Shown in pieces: positions 12,028-24,800 of a stretch of DNA of 64,000 nt; the first letter of the stretch is position 1; each line of letters starts with the position of its first letter. Source of the stretch: Dendrophyllia cribrosa (taxonomy: Eukaryota; Cnidaria; Anthozoa; Scleractinia; Dendrophylliidae). The stretch lies in the NCBI GenBank assembly GCA_024195265.1, contig JAJLRJ010000010.1, forward strand, positions 2,482,981 to 2,546,980. Reading direction: 5' to 3'. Made by a program: the position numbers and the translations under genes. The notes under the pieces are model-generated. The model searched no databases. It saw only the letters and a list, made by a program, of their open reading frames with translations, and was not told where the DNA came from.

Positions 12028-12115
12028 ATTCTCTATCGCTGCGCTCAGCCGAATAGAAAACATTTCCCATGTAAACACTAGAGACAATTGGAGGGAGCTG
12101 ACCAGCCATCTGGAC
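12028..12115 (+). repeat. Dispersed repeat, copy 1 of 3
   Basis: The block starts TTCTATTCTCTATCGCTGCG and ends near GACAATTGGAGGGAGCTGAC. It recurs in the same orientation at about 13272-13350 and 14498-14575 with small differences. Non-coding family of unknown type. Confidence 0.75.
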
Positions 12116-12233
12116 CAGCCATTTTATTCGCGGTAAAGTATAACTCTTACAATGCCTGTCTGCGTAAGCGCATCGCAAACGATGGCCCACGTAAAGGAAG
12201 TCTGTTCTAAAGACAGTATTGATTGTAAATGGT

Positions 12234-12492
12234 ACGAATAAGAAGAAGAAGAAGAATAAGAAGAAGAATAAGAAGAAGAATAAGAAGAAGAATAAGAAGA
12301 AGAATAAGAAGAAGAATAAGAAGAAGAATAAGAAGAAGAATAAGAAGAAGAATAAGAAGAAGAATAAGAAGAAGAATAAGAAGAAGAATAAGAAGAAGAA
12401 GAAGAAGAAGAGGAAGAGGAAGAGGAAGAGGAAGAGGAAGAGGAAGAGGAAGAGGAAGAAGAAGAAGAAGAAGAAGAAGAAGAAGAAGAAGA
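12234..12492 (+). repeat. AAG-rich microsatellite
   Basis: A 12-bp unit (AATAAGAAGAAG) repeats to about 12400, then AGGAAG units, then pure AAG. Polypurine on the plus strand. The apparent Lys/Arg ORFs across it are artefacts. Confidence 0.95.
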
Positions 12493-12523
12493 AATATAGT
12501 TGTTACTTGTATTCTAAACGGTC

Positions 12524-12563
12524 ACTTCTGAGGATGTATGTTGTAACATACGAAACGTCAAGT
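12524..12563 (+). ncRNA. Hammerhead ribozyme motif (minimal, type I-like)
   Basis: Stem I ACTT (12524-12527) pairs with AAGT (12560-12563). Core CTGAGGA is at 12528-12534. After one extra base, a six-pair stem II GTATGT/ACATAC (12536-12541/12546-12551) has a TGTA loop. Core GAAA is at 12552-12555. Stem III is reduced to CG before the TC cleavage dinucleotide (12558-12559). Very short stem III hammerheads are known from Penelope-like elements (family knowledge). It sits 30 bp after an AAG microsatellite, suggesting a degraded element end. Activity is not shown. Confidence 0.6.
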
Positions 12564-13392
12564 TAATATTTTGTTTTCCAACATTCGTTTTATTGTCATG
12601 TTTGTCACTGCAGTTTGTGTGCTATTTCTTATTAAGCTACGATGGCCAAGGAGAATTAATTTTTACGATAATAATAATAATATTAACAAAATAAAAACAT
12701 TTATATAGCCCGAACCTCTACATGAATATAATCAGTTGCGCGTTACATTTTTATGAGAATTAGTTCGGACGTCAGCTCATGAAGGCGCCTCAGGCAACCG
12801 CTATCAGTCCATTATTGATCTCATCTCCCCACCCCACCCATGAAGGAAGATAAGAACACTGAGGGTGGTCACAGCCAGGGTTTTGTTACGTCCTCAGTGG
12901 TTCTTTAACGTCCCCTACTATTAGTGTGATAAGATGCAGGAGACAAGGCCAACGGCTTAACGTAACGTTATGGCGGTGATTAAGCCGGATGCGAAAAACC
13001 AGTGGAAAAACTCCAAATTCGGAGAAAAGCTGGAAACGTATTCTCCAAACCAATGCAGAACCACCTTAACCTCTGGAGTTGAAAATAACAACTAGAATGA
13101 CTCAATGCTGTTTATAGCGGTATATACATGTAGTATGCAAAAAATTATCCCGAGCAAAGTTGTAGGATGGCTGATTGACGTCAAGTGAGTAGCACGAATC
13201 AAGGAGTGGTAAAAATAGGCAAAAACTGCGAATGCCAAGCATAGTAATTATACGTATGTCCATGGGAAATACATTTCTATTCTCTATCGCTGCGCACAGC
13301 CGAATATAAACACTAGAGACAATTGGAGGGAGCTGACCAGCCATCTCAAACACAAAGTTGGGGGACAAGAAATACTACTAATGGGATAATGA
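12564..13392. other. Non-coding interval
   Basis: Contains AT-rich runs, a TGAGGGTGGTCACAG block recalling the 3700-4385 TIR, and the second copy of the 12028 repeat. No gene seen. Confidence 0.45.
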
Positions 13393-13623
13393 CTAAATAC
13401 CTATGTTAAGAGTGACCATCAACTGATGGTTAATGTCCTCGCGACAATACAGATCTTTGGCCCTGTCCGTCTTCCATCCGCCGTGTTTCTTAACAACCCG
13501 ATCGGGTAAATCATTATTGATAGCGGCAGAAGCTCCGCCGATTCTTAAAGAATGAAGACCAAACCTAGACGTATCGAGCCCTATCGCTTTAAGCTTAAGT
13601 ATTACAGGGACCGCAGAGACCAT
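13393..13623 (-). pseudogene. Tyrosine recombinase C-terminal fragment (DIRS/Crypton-like)
   Basis: The minus-strand frame of 76 residues contains GLHSLRIGGASAA (the HxxR box), then KKHGGW (the H/W box), then a downstream Tyr in AKDLYCRED, in the order and spacing of tyrosine-recombinase catalytic motifs. The N-terminal half with the first catalytic Arg is missing. Such domains in animal genomes come mostly from DIRS retrotransposons or Cryptons; which of the two cannot be settled here. Treated as a transposon relic. Confidence 0.7.
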
Positions 13624-13734
13624 TTTAAAGTGGTAGGGCTAAAAAAGTCTGGCCAATACAAAGAAATATTAAGGCAGGGTTTTCAACAGTTTTGTAAAGT
13701 AGCGGACATATTTCTGAAAGCACCGGACGTGAAT

Positions 13735-14000
13735 TTTTTCTTGGCGCCGCAAGGCGCCTCGCGAGGGGGGTCTGGGGGCAAGCCACCTAGGGGGGTCTGG
13801 GGGCATGCCCCCCCCCCCCCCCCCCCCCCAGAAAATTTTTAAAATAGAACACTCAGAAACGCCTTTTCCAGCGTTTTCGGAACCCAGGAATCAGTTTCCC
13901 AGGCAAGGCTGGAGTTCACTCAAATTCTCTTTAAAAAGTAAAATATTTAATGAAAATGGACAGTTGGTAGGGGCCCTGGGAACGAGGTTGGAGCCTTACC
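13735..14000 (+). repeat. GC-rich repeat with poly-C tract
   Basis: GGGGGGTCTGGGGGCA units, then a run of more than 20 C at about 13808-13829, and a CCCTGGGAACGAGGTTG end at about 13975. Non-coding. Confidence 0.6.
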
Positions 14001-14227
14001 ATCCCACCGCTCTTGACGATCTGCTTGCCGTCGAATGCGTGCGCATTAAGAAAACAATAGATTTGTCCCGCTGGGGTAGGGATTAGGGATAGGGGCATTG
14101 TTCAAGTGATTTATCAATTGTATCGTTCGCCAATCACAGACATCGTTTGGACAGCTACGGGGTCGCCCAGAAGCAGAAGCAAATAAAATAAAAGTGGAAT
14201 ATTAACAGTGCCCAATATTTCGCTTTG

Positions 14228-14456
14228 CAAAACAAAGCTTCTTCAGGGGCTAGCACTATATATATATAGTTCATTTGTGTTATTTATATATATATATATA
14301 TATACGTTATATATATAACCGTACATCCTGTGCCCAAGTTCAGGAGTTGCCATAAATCCATTATGGTAACAACCGGGAGGGCACATTGTATACATAATTG
14401 TATATATATATATATATATAGTGCTAGCCCCTGTCCCCTTAAGAAGCTTTGTTTTG
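14228..14456. mobile_element. MITE with CAAAACAAAGCTTCTT ends and TA-repeat core
   Basis: Left end CAAAACAAAGCTTCTT followed by GGGGCTAGCACTATATA. The right end is its inverted form with a 5-bp insertion. Both inner flanks run into (TA)n. About 229 bp. Confidence 0.75.
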
Positions 14457-14643
14457 TAAACATTTGAGTCGTCCTTCAGTAGCATCGTAAACAAAGTTCT
14501 ATTCTCTATCGCTGCGCTCAGCCCAATAGAAAACATTTCCGATGTAAACACTAGAGACAATTGGAAGGAGTCGAGTGGTTTAATGCTGTTTATAGCGGTA
14601 CATAGGGAAGAGGTCAAAACAACTGCCCTCGATAAGGACCCAC

Positions 14644-14741
14644 GTTTTCTATCAACCTCGTTCCCAGGGCTTTTCCCTTCGAGAGAGGGGGGCGGCCCTC
14701 TCTCGAAGGGAAAAGCCCTGGGAACAAGGTTGGTTTTCTAT
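14644..14741. mobile_element. 80-bp palindromic MITE with 9-bp target duplication
   Basis: The core 14653-14732 is an almost perfect palindrome with CAACCTCGTTCCCAGGGC ends. It is flanked by identical GTTTTCTAT at 14644-14652 and 14733-14741. A longer sibling is at 49604-49694, and single ends occur near 13975 and 37797. Confidence 0.85.
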
Positions 14742-14799
14742 CATATACAGCTGGTACCGCTGGGGACCCCCCTATTATTAAAAGGGTAACTTCCTCAAC

Positions 14800-15120
14800 A
14801 GGTCACTCCCTCCCTATTCACATAGGAATCCATTTTTAAATAAAGAAGGATAGCTGCTGCAGATCGTGCCCCCCTTCTTATAAGGACCCACTTTTCAACA
14901 ATGGCGGCCGATGGCTGCAGCTGATGACCCCCCTCCCCCACACAAATGGTGGCAGCTGCAGCTAGTGATCCCCCTCCCCTGTAGTAGAGACAGCTGGTAA
15001 AGCTAGTACCCTCCCCCTTTTCTTATAGGGACCCACTTTTCGACAATGAAGGTCGACGGCTGCAGCTAGTGACCCCCCTCCCCTGTACAAAGGGTGGCAC
15101 TAGCTGCTGAAGTAAATAAG
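14800..15120 (+). repeat. Degenerate tandem repeat, ~145-bp period
   Basis: GGACCCACTTTTCAACAATG (about 14884) recurs as GGACCCACTTTTCGACAATG (about 15029). Both precede GCAGCT-GTGACCCCCCTCCCC blocks. Non-coding. Confidence 0.6.
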
Positions 15121-15835
15121 GTCAATAAGAAGCAAAGGACCGCGATAGTGTTCTACGTAGTTTCAGCCTTGCTTTACACTTTGATTTATTTTAAGAATCT
15201 ACCATGTGTAATCAGGAAAATGGCGGCTGCGCCTGGAATTCTGGCATAATTCTGCCACACTCACACAACCTTTATATATTTTTTTTAACAAGATAGGCTT
15301 CCTCTTAATTTAAAATATTTACTATGCTGAATAAATAGCTCTCATATTTCTGAGGTTGCACAAAAAGAACTAAAGTATTCTAACGTTTAATATTCTACAA
15401 GTTTATTTGGCAGAAGGTAAATCAAAGTTGGATATTGGTGTGCTTTGTCAATATTTTTCAGAAACGTAAATAATCAAAGGCTTCTAAGAGCCATCCCGTG
15501 AATATGAAATGCTAACGCATAACGCAATATTGCGGTAAGCTTATGTTTCCACACTGGCACGGTTCGATATTTTTTTTCACATTAAATGTAAGAATTTTTG
15601 ACGAACGCCGAAAAAAAAATAAACAGTACATCACTTTCATAATGTCCAGTCCGAAGAAGAAAAGTGGACTTCACCACTAAGGAACACATATTTTATTAAA
15701 GACTATATTTCACGACGGGAAGAGCCAATATCTACCTTGTTTGTAAACAATCTTAAAAGAATGGCTTTGTTTGTTCTTCAGATCTAATGATGAAGTCAGA
15801 AGTTAAAAACTGTGAATGATGTAAATGCGATCATC

Positions 15836-15899
15836 ATGATGTTAAACCACGTGACCTTTCTTTGCAACATATTTGTCCTTTTGTCTGGGCAAAGTACAG
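15836..15899 (+). CDS. Mosaic gene exon 1: signal peptide
   Basis: Two adjacent ATGs (15836, 15839) start a hydrophobic leader MMLNHVTFLCNIFVLLSGQS that ends ACAG|GTAAGAG in phase 1. The acceptor at 16761-16762 joins it in frame to the first jelly-roll repeat. No other upstream in-frame start was found. Length and hydrophobicity fit a secretory signal. Confidence 0.7.
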
Positions 15900-18800
15900 G
15901 TAAGAGAATTGAGCCCTTTATAAAGCTCCTTATGCAACGGTGACTTTGACCGGAAACCGCGTGACATTTAAGTAATGGTCCTAGTAAGAACTAGGCAACC
16001 CAACAGCAAGGAATGCAGAAAGTTGTTTATTGTGGTATTGTTGAAACGGTCCACCTCATTGGCTAAAACATGAAAATCTACTGTATCTTCATCAGGTAGC
16101 GCATTTATTTCTCTTTAGTTTACTTATTGATTCCCTTTTAGTGAAAACTGTTCTGAGTTTTAATGCAGCAAAATGTCTATGTGGGAAACATGGAAAATTA
16201 GAAGCCTTTCTTCGCTATTGTTTTGGAGTCTCATGATTGGATAAAATCTTGTAACACAAAAGAAATATCGCTTTAAAATAAAGTTTCAGTACATTTATTT
16301 CAAAAACGTGTTGTCCATAGGTTGATGCATTCTCAGTAAGAAAATCTAAACAATGGTATGTGGGGAAAGCGAAATGCCGCAGAACAATAGAGGATTGCCT
16401 AGTTCTTACAACGTGTACTAAAAAGAACTAGGCAATCCTCTATTGTTCTGCGGCATTTCGCTTTCACCTTTCTGCATTCCTTGCCGTTGGGTTGTCTAGT
16501 TCTTACTAGGACCATTACTTAAATATTTTCTCTCGAATAAAAATTAAGCAACCATACCAAAGACGAATGGACGGCCAAGATGTTAAAAGACTTTTATCAA
16601 ATATTGCAACATGAATGATGTAAAACTGATTTATCACTTATAATTTTCACGTTTCGTTTAAAAGCCTTGTGTTATGTTCTCCTTTTGATAAAGTACTAGC
16701 CATCTACTGTATATGCATGAGAACCATAGCCATATAACACGTTTTACTATTACTACTCACAGCATTTCTCGAGGTGGGAGTTTCCAGTTATCTAGGAAGC
16801 ACAGTCCAGCATACGCCTGATGTCGGGTGGACTTTGGTGAAGCCGTGGAGCGTCACAACTTCACGAAAAGGATTCTTTGAGGCCGCCGCTTCGGGAGGAA
16901 AGGACTTCTCTGACAGTTTCGTTACACCCGAACCAGCAATATACTTTGTCGCTCTTAATCTACATATGGTAATCACAAGTAATGGATTTTTGAAAGCGAC
17001 TTTGGTGATAAATGGCGAATTCCATGAAACAAATGGAATCTCAGGTGTCTACGGTAACACGACTTTAGAAAGAACATTAAGTCTTTCAGGTTTTCTGCGC
17101 CTTTATGAAAATGATGTGTTAGCCTTGTACCTTCATGGTTCTAAGGGAGCATTGTTGCGCGACAGCACGTTTTCGGTTGTCCAGATTTCACGCATAGGCT
17201 CTGTGCCGGGTTTTCATGCAGTGTTATCAAGTGACCTAGCTATTGAAACCAAAAAGAAGGTCAGACTTGAGAGCTGGAGGACAAGCGGCACTAAAGGTTT
17301 GTTCAGTATGCACAGTGGAGCATCACCCTCCGTTGGACTGTTCTGTGCAATTCTTGAAGGAATTCACCTGTTTACTTCCAATATCAACGTCGAATCTAAC
17401 AACCGATTAACTCGCTGCCTTCTTGCCATTGTCTTGAACTCCAACACTACTTTAGTTCAAAAGCACTCATTTGGAGCAAAGACGTATTCCACTGGTGTAA
17501 CTGGAATGTTTTACCTGAACCGCGGGGATTGTGTTGAGCTGCGTATTAAGTCAATAAGTGCTGGAATCCTAACAGTCCAATCGGGCAGCAGTTACTCGGG
17601 CCTTTTTCTCGGAATAAAAAGAGAAACTGCTCCTCAATTTTCAGTCAGTTTACATGCGGATAACCAAGCAAGAAAGACCGCAGGATGGAACAGGGTGGAA
17701 AACTGGAGCGTAAGCAGCTCACAGCGGAATTTTCAGTCACAAGATATGATTTTGAAGACAACCCACAGTACGTTTCATTCTAGAACTGATGGAATTTTCT
17801 TAGTGACAGCACTGGTGAGTACCAATGTTTCACATTCATTAAACAGAAGTTCGGATTATTTGCTTGTCGCTATCAACGACGTTCCCACTGGTTTAAACGG
17901 TAACAGTGGAATTTCGGCTGAGGAGACGCTGTCATCAGGTCCAAGTTCACTAAGCGTCAGTGGCGCTGTTTGGCTGGAGAAAGGAGACACACTGACTGTT
18001 TATATCCACAACGATGATCATGACAGGAAAATAATAGATGGGTTCCTTGGCGTTTCATTGGTTTCCTACGACTGGCCAGGTGTTGCAGCAACGCTAAAGA
18101 AATCCACTTCTCTCAATTCCCAAGGATGGACGAAAATTACATCGTGGAAAACAGATAACGTCTCTGGCTTGTTCTCGTTTGACAACGCGTTTTTTTCAAC
18201 TGACGGAGTTTATCGCACACATCTTGAAGGTACTTACTTCTTGTCTTGTAACGTAATTTTCAAGGGTTACGCTAGGGGCAACTTGTCAGTTATGATAGCC
18301 ATTGACGACGTAATCGATACCGGGAATGGCCTGTTCTCCCTGAATGAACATCCAAAGCGATATACGACTCTCAATGTTGCTGGTTCTATTAAACTTAGAA
18401 AGGGTCAAAATATCTCCGTCTACGTGGCAACCACTGAATCGTCATCCTGGCGCATTTCCAAGGAAACGGGTTTCTCATTGGTATTGGTTGGAGCGAAAAC
18501 CCTTTCTATCCCTGGATTCTTTGCAGGTGAGAATTGAAATTGTATATTTAGCAAATTTCCACCGGTTTTCCGTGGTGTGGACTCTTATTTACCACGATTT
18601 ACGTCATCACATGGTCAAAATGTTGTGGACTCACGAGGCGCAGCCGAGTGAGTCAGCAACAAATGAAATAGTGTGTTCTCATTTTTGCTGGTAGTTTGTT
18701 TGTTAGTAAAAATGTGGTTCACGGTTGTTCATTGTGGTGTGTATGTCTGACGAGGAGTCACTTTGAGATGCATATCTTGATCGCGACATGTCGACTGCTA

Positions 18801-21800
18801 TTGCTGCTGGTCTTCATCAGGCGATGAGGTCTTCTGGTTACGTACATGTGTCGCTTATGTAGCACATTGGTTTGCTGCCATTGGTGCATTTCGATCGTTA
18901 TTACTATTCCTAATAGATGTTGTTCCCTCGCAGGTCCGATGCATTGATGCATTTCGATCCTCATTACTATTCCTAATTGATGTTGTTCCCTCACAGGTCC
19001 GATTTGTTATCGATCGTCTGTTGTGCTTCTTGATTGTAGGCATCTATGCTTCAGGAATTTCGATTCCACTATCCCTGTTGATATTAGTGGGATGAAGCCT
19101 AATGTGGATGGCCTCTTTAACCCTGCGGGTGTACCAGTGTGGGTCATGGTCAGTAAACTTAACCTCGTTCCAAATTGGAAAGTGCCCTGTCTTGTTAACG
19201 TGTTCCGAAACCGCGTAGATTTGAGTACGAGCAAGCCGTGTCTCTGTCGTGTTCTTTTATCCTTTCATACATCGACCTCCCTGTTTCCCCGAAATAGACT
19301 TTGCCGCATTCGCAAGGAATCTTATAAACAACACTATCTTGATTATTAGATTCAAGGACGTCTTTAGGTCACACCAAGTGTGACCTAAGCGTTGTCTCAG
19401 TCAGTTAAGCGTGGTATTGTTAAATGTCTGTATGATCTAGCCAAACACCTCATCACTTGACCATCAACAATAATCTCTAAAGAAAAGCAACACTTGTTGT
19501 CAGTTCTTGTTTCTAACGGATATCCTTCCTCGTTTTGTGCAAAAGACCATAAAGGTCCGACGCAGGATTCTAAATCTACCGCGGTTTTACCCTACCTATA
19601 TCAAAGGTGTATCGGAGGTTCTTCGCCACAGCCTACAACAACGCTTAGGTCTGCACACTTGGTGTGACCTAAAGACGTCCTTCACTCTAATAAACAAGAT
19701 GGTGTTGTTTATAAGATTCCTCGCGAATGCGGCAAAGACATATACGGCTTGCTTGTACACAAACCTCCGCGGTTTCGGAACATGCTAACAATACCGGGCA
19801 CTTTCCAATTTGGAACGAGGTTAAGTTTATTGACTGTGACGCACACTGGTATACCCGCAGGGTTAAAGTGGCCATCCACATAAGGTTTCATCCTAATAAT
19901 ATCAACAGAGATTGTGGAATCGAAATTCCTGGAACATGGATGCCTACAATCAAGATGCACAACAGACGATGCACAACAGACGATCGATAACACATCGGAC
20001 CTGCGATAACAAATCGATAACAAAATCGATAACAAATCGGACCTGCGAGGGAACAACATCGGACCTGCGAGGGAACAACATCAATTAGGAATAGTAATGA
20101 GGATCGAAATGCATCAATAGTAACAAACCAACATGCTACATAAGCAACACGTGACCAATTGACCTCATCGCCTGATGAAGATTAGCAGTTATACCAGTCG
20201 AAACGTACGTCGCGATCAACATCTCAAAGTGACTCCATCGTGAGACAAACGAACAAGCGTTTACCCATCAGTTTGTTTGTTGCAATGTTTTTCTTTCTTT
20301 TTTCACGCCAAACGCGTCCACTTTAATCGCTGTGTTCATCACATGAAAAAAAAAATCCTGTTATTGTTTTTTTGTTTTGTTTCTTCAGTTAAAGAGGAGG
20401 AAGCCAGTTCAAGTTCTTTTTGTGGAGAAATTAATAGATGGAGAACCATGGCACCACCATTTCATTCATTTTGTCATAACAGTGCCCAGTTTAACTCAAC
20501 CTCTGGAAGGTTTAAAGCAAAGGAAGACGGCTTTTACCTTGTCAGTGCTAATGTTTTAATCCAGCATTCAGGTTTATCTCAAATTAATATGAGTATATCA
20601 CTTGATGGACAGAATAACAAAACCTCTCTGAACACATCTCAGCCAAAACCTTCAAATTCCCCAAGTGGTGCTTTCGTTAGCACTTTGACACTTGCAGGTA
20701 CGGTTCAACTCATCGCAGAGCAGTGTCTGTCTATTTTTATAGAAGTGCAGTGTCAAAGTGTTTCTTCGTGGAAAGTGTTGCGCAACAGCAGCTTTTCCGT
20801 TGTTATGGTGTCTCGATGGGAAAGTGATTATGCTGCCGCATTTTTGGCGAAGACAGACAGGATCGATAATGGTGATCAGTCTAAGGTAGCTAAAGTCTAT
20901 TACTGGGTACCAGTTTTCTCTAAAATACTTAAAGCGTCGAGATTTTCATCCATTGATGTAAAGAGCAGCGGTTTGTATTTTATACAAAGCACTTTAATTT
21001 TGCAAGACAAATTTGGTAACGCGACCATTCACAGTGGAGTTTGTATTCCGAAAACAACAATTGCCTTTAATGGCATTACGGCGTCCAAACTGAGCGAGGG
21101 ATTAATAGGCAACTTTGTGATAAGTGCATTTGGAGTACTTTACTTACAAAAAGGGCAGAAAATTGATCTGTGCACAAGATCCGAAAATAAAGACGAAGTT
21201 TATAGATATATGCCAGGTTCTTTATTTTCTATGGTACGATTTCTGGCACCTGGTCAACGGCCAGGCCTTCATCAAACCTTTCAACATGTTCATAATGCAT
21301 CTGTGCCCCTAAAATACAACAAAAACAATGCATCTATGTCTTGGTCAGTGATAAGATCTGTGTCAACTGCTGGAAACCAACTCGCTTACATAAATAGCAA
21401 CATGTTTAATCCGATCAACAAGGGAGACTTTATGGCAACTTTAACTGGTACGTATTTTATATCACTAATTTTCACTCTTGAAGGAAACGTCTCGGAAATC
21501 GTGACTGCCTGTGTTGGACCGCGAAATTGTGAAGAGTGTTACATTGAGGTTTTCAGTACCTTAAACCAACAAAACAACAACACCGTTGGATTTGCAGGAC
21601 TCCTGGACCTTAAAAAGAGCGAACGAATCTCCATATGTCTAAAATCCCAAGGTAAAAGTTTCTCTCTTGTGTCCGCTACGCGTTCCGTCCAATTTTTGAA
21701 TGAGTTAGAACTTAACAGAACTGTTAAACTAAGGCATCGATCGCTAAGTTTTGGTTCAAGTGGATGGCATGAGTTACGTGAGTGGAAGACCCCCAGTGGT

Positions 21801-24800
21801 GAAACATTACAGAACATTTCCGTGGTGCATAGTGGAATTTACGTTCTTTCAACGAATATGGTATTAAAGGTTGCTTTTGAAGGCTTTGTTGGAGTAAGAT
21901 TAGCAGCAATCGGATCTGCACGCCAAGAAGTATTATCAATTTCATCAAGTGCTGAAGCAGGTTCTAGTGTATCATTTAGCGTTGCTGTTCTTGTTCGTCT
22001 GAATGCATCGGAAGCGATTTCTGTTTCTGTGTACTCTGATCCAAATTCCACATTCTTTGGTAACAATTCCACATTCTTTGCTGCTCTGATTACGGATGAT
22101 AATCAGCATCCTTGTTTGTCGCTGAGGTCCAAAACAAGTAGGTACAGCGGTGGTGAATGGTGGAAAGGTATCGAGCAATGGGAAGACGTTGACGCACGAT
22201 GTCAGTCTCCAAACTCGGAATTCACCAAAGGAAGATTTATTGCCGATTTGACTGGTGTTTATTTCGCCGCTGCTGTAGTTATGGTCAGGACTTCAAGTTC
22301 ATTGCACCAAACAAGGTAAACTATCTAAGCTATAAACACAGTAGGTATGTGCAGCCCCCAACTCCAAGGGGTATGGTGTTTGAACAATTTGCGCTTGACA
22401 ATGAATATAGCATTTGACAAACTTGGGTATGATTTATCTTCTGGTCTGAAAATAGATATATAAGCTTATATACTTCTGCCGTGCATGTTTGCTTGAAAAT
22501 AAGCGTTAATTTTGGATAGGCCTGAATCCGAAAATGGGCAGGGAACATTGCAAGTTTGGTGTGAAAATTAGAAAGAGTTTAAAGAAGGGTGCCGCGTACC
22601 TCTACGAAACATTTTGGCGAGTACAGCTTCCCTCCTCTGGCGGTTTTGCTTTAGGTTAATCCGTTATCGTGATAAAATTAGACACACCAGCATTATATCC
22701 TAACTAAAGGCAGGTCATTTGTCCTTTTGGGTTTTTATTGAATTACCCAAGTGACGTGATCCAAACATTTATTCCTGTTTAGACGTCTGTGAGGTGAGGC
22801 TAGCTTTGAAACATGACAGAAAATGTAATTTTCACTTCACGTGCAAACATATAGCTAAAATAAGTTACCTAGCCTTACGAATATCGCTATTCGTGTCATT
22901 TTGTGTCTCGTCGTTGCCTCGTCCAACTGCATTACCTTTACGGTACGTTACGGTAGGTTACCTTTACGGTATGTACCTTTACGGTAGTTATTTTCCTTGT
23001 AATTTTTTATTCTTTTTCTATAGTACTCTATTGTTCTTGTTAGTTCCGTGGTAGTAATTGTGTTTCGTTATATTTGCGTCTGCAATCAATCCTGAACACA
23101 AATCATGAAGTGTGAGCAACATATTATAACCAACCGTGTATTCACTCCTCCTATTTTCAGAATCATTGAACTTTTGCTATCAGTCAATGGAGACTCGGCA
23201 AACACAAATGGTTTAAAAGCAACAAAAGCTGTTGCAGCCGGTTCGTCTGTTGTCCTCAGCTTATCGGCGACTGTTTACCTGGAACCTTGGCAGACTTTGT
23301 ATCTGATGATTAGAAGCAGTGGTGCTGGTACATTGGAAGTAGTCAATGGAAGCACTTTCAGTGTGGCGCTCATAGGTACATGTATAGCCATGATATTTGT
23401 TTTACGTTCAGTGTGGCGCTCATAGGTACATGTGTACCTATGACAATTGTTTTATTTTCGGTGTCAGTGGCGTTTATAGGTACATGTATACCATTGATAT
23501 TTGTTTTACGTTCAGTGTGGCGCCCATAGGTACATGTATAGCCATGACATTTGTTTTAAAATTTACATATGCAAGAGGTACGACATGATATATCGACCCG
23601 TAAGGTAACATTCTGACCTAAGCTGGTGTTAAAATAACAACCACGTTTCCTTCCTTTTTCATGCTCCCTAAGGTACGATTTGAACTAGAGCTTTTTTTTC
23701 ATTAGCTATTTCAATGACCAGAGCATTATTGACCGCTGAAAGGACATGTGGAAATAATACACTAAAAAAGGAATGGCGTAAAATCTATAAACCAAACATT
23801 TTTTTTTCGTGACGAACGCATTCTTTTATAAGTTAATGTCTACCTAGCATTTGTACCGATATTAATGTGGCTGAACACAGTTTCACTGTACCTTTGCGTC
23901 ATTAGAGACCTTAAGATCGAGGTTTTTCGGCATTTCCCGCGAACCGCGAACGTCAAGAAGTCACGTGACCAGTACCTTGCCGTCAGGTTTGCGGTTTGAG
24001 GTTCGCGTTTGTACGGCTACACCACGCTCTAGAGGTAAGTGGTTTACCGCAAGGTTTTTTGCACCCTAAAACATCACAATCCCACGTTTGAGAGGAAATA
24101 CTACTTTTTAGAACTCTTTCGCTTATTAATTATCGAATTCTTTTTCATAGAAACGTAATTTTGAAGACGATTTCTCAGCTTAAAGAGAAGTGAACGAACG
24201 AATGTAAACAAACATGGCAGCCGGCTGTCTGTTTTGGAACTGATTTGCCAGTCGGATTACTTTGTGGTTAAACTACGATAAATAAAGTAAAAAAAGCCAG
24301 TTTCTGATGATATGTGATTGAATGAATGTATATGCATGAATGTATACTTTGTTTCCAAGATGGCTCCGGTAATAGGCATAGGTAAAAAGAAACCCTCAAT
24401 CTTAAGCCCAGATTTTGTTCATACGGCGAACTCCGAACTGTAAACTGCTGGCCGACGTTTGTGGTTTGCGGTTTAAGAGGAAAAACCTCAATCTTAAGGT
24501 CTCTATTCACTGTCATTTTAAAACCACTGACGTCTGGGCGTCCAAAATCGGTGAGGCATACGATTAAGCAACAAGCTATATATTTTGATATTTTTGTTGA
24601 GCTTTTAGGGTGTTGCCATGGCAACACGGTGGATTGTAAATCAGCCTGCAATATTTGGTTTCGTTTATTTTCAGAAAATCTAGTCGTTAGATTTTGTCCA
24701 TCATTTGTCTCCAGTAAACTCGTAAAAATATTCGCGTGTTAACACTGGTCTCATGTAATTTTGATAGAGGGATCTTCCGTAATTTGTGGTTTAATATGTT

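Noticed and set aside
12219..12566. Lys- or Arg-rich ORFs of 100-115 residues
   Set aside because: They are translations of the AAG/AATAAGAAG microsatellite in two frames, not genes.
18777..18830. Hammerhead on the minus strand in Penelope copy A
   Set aside because: CTGATGA and stem I are kept but the GAAA core and stem III are deleted; not functional.
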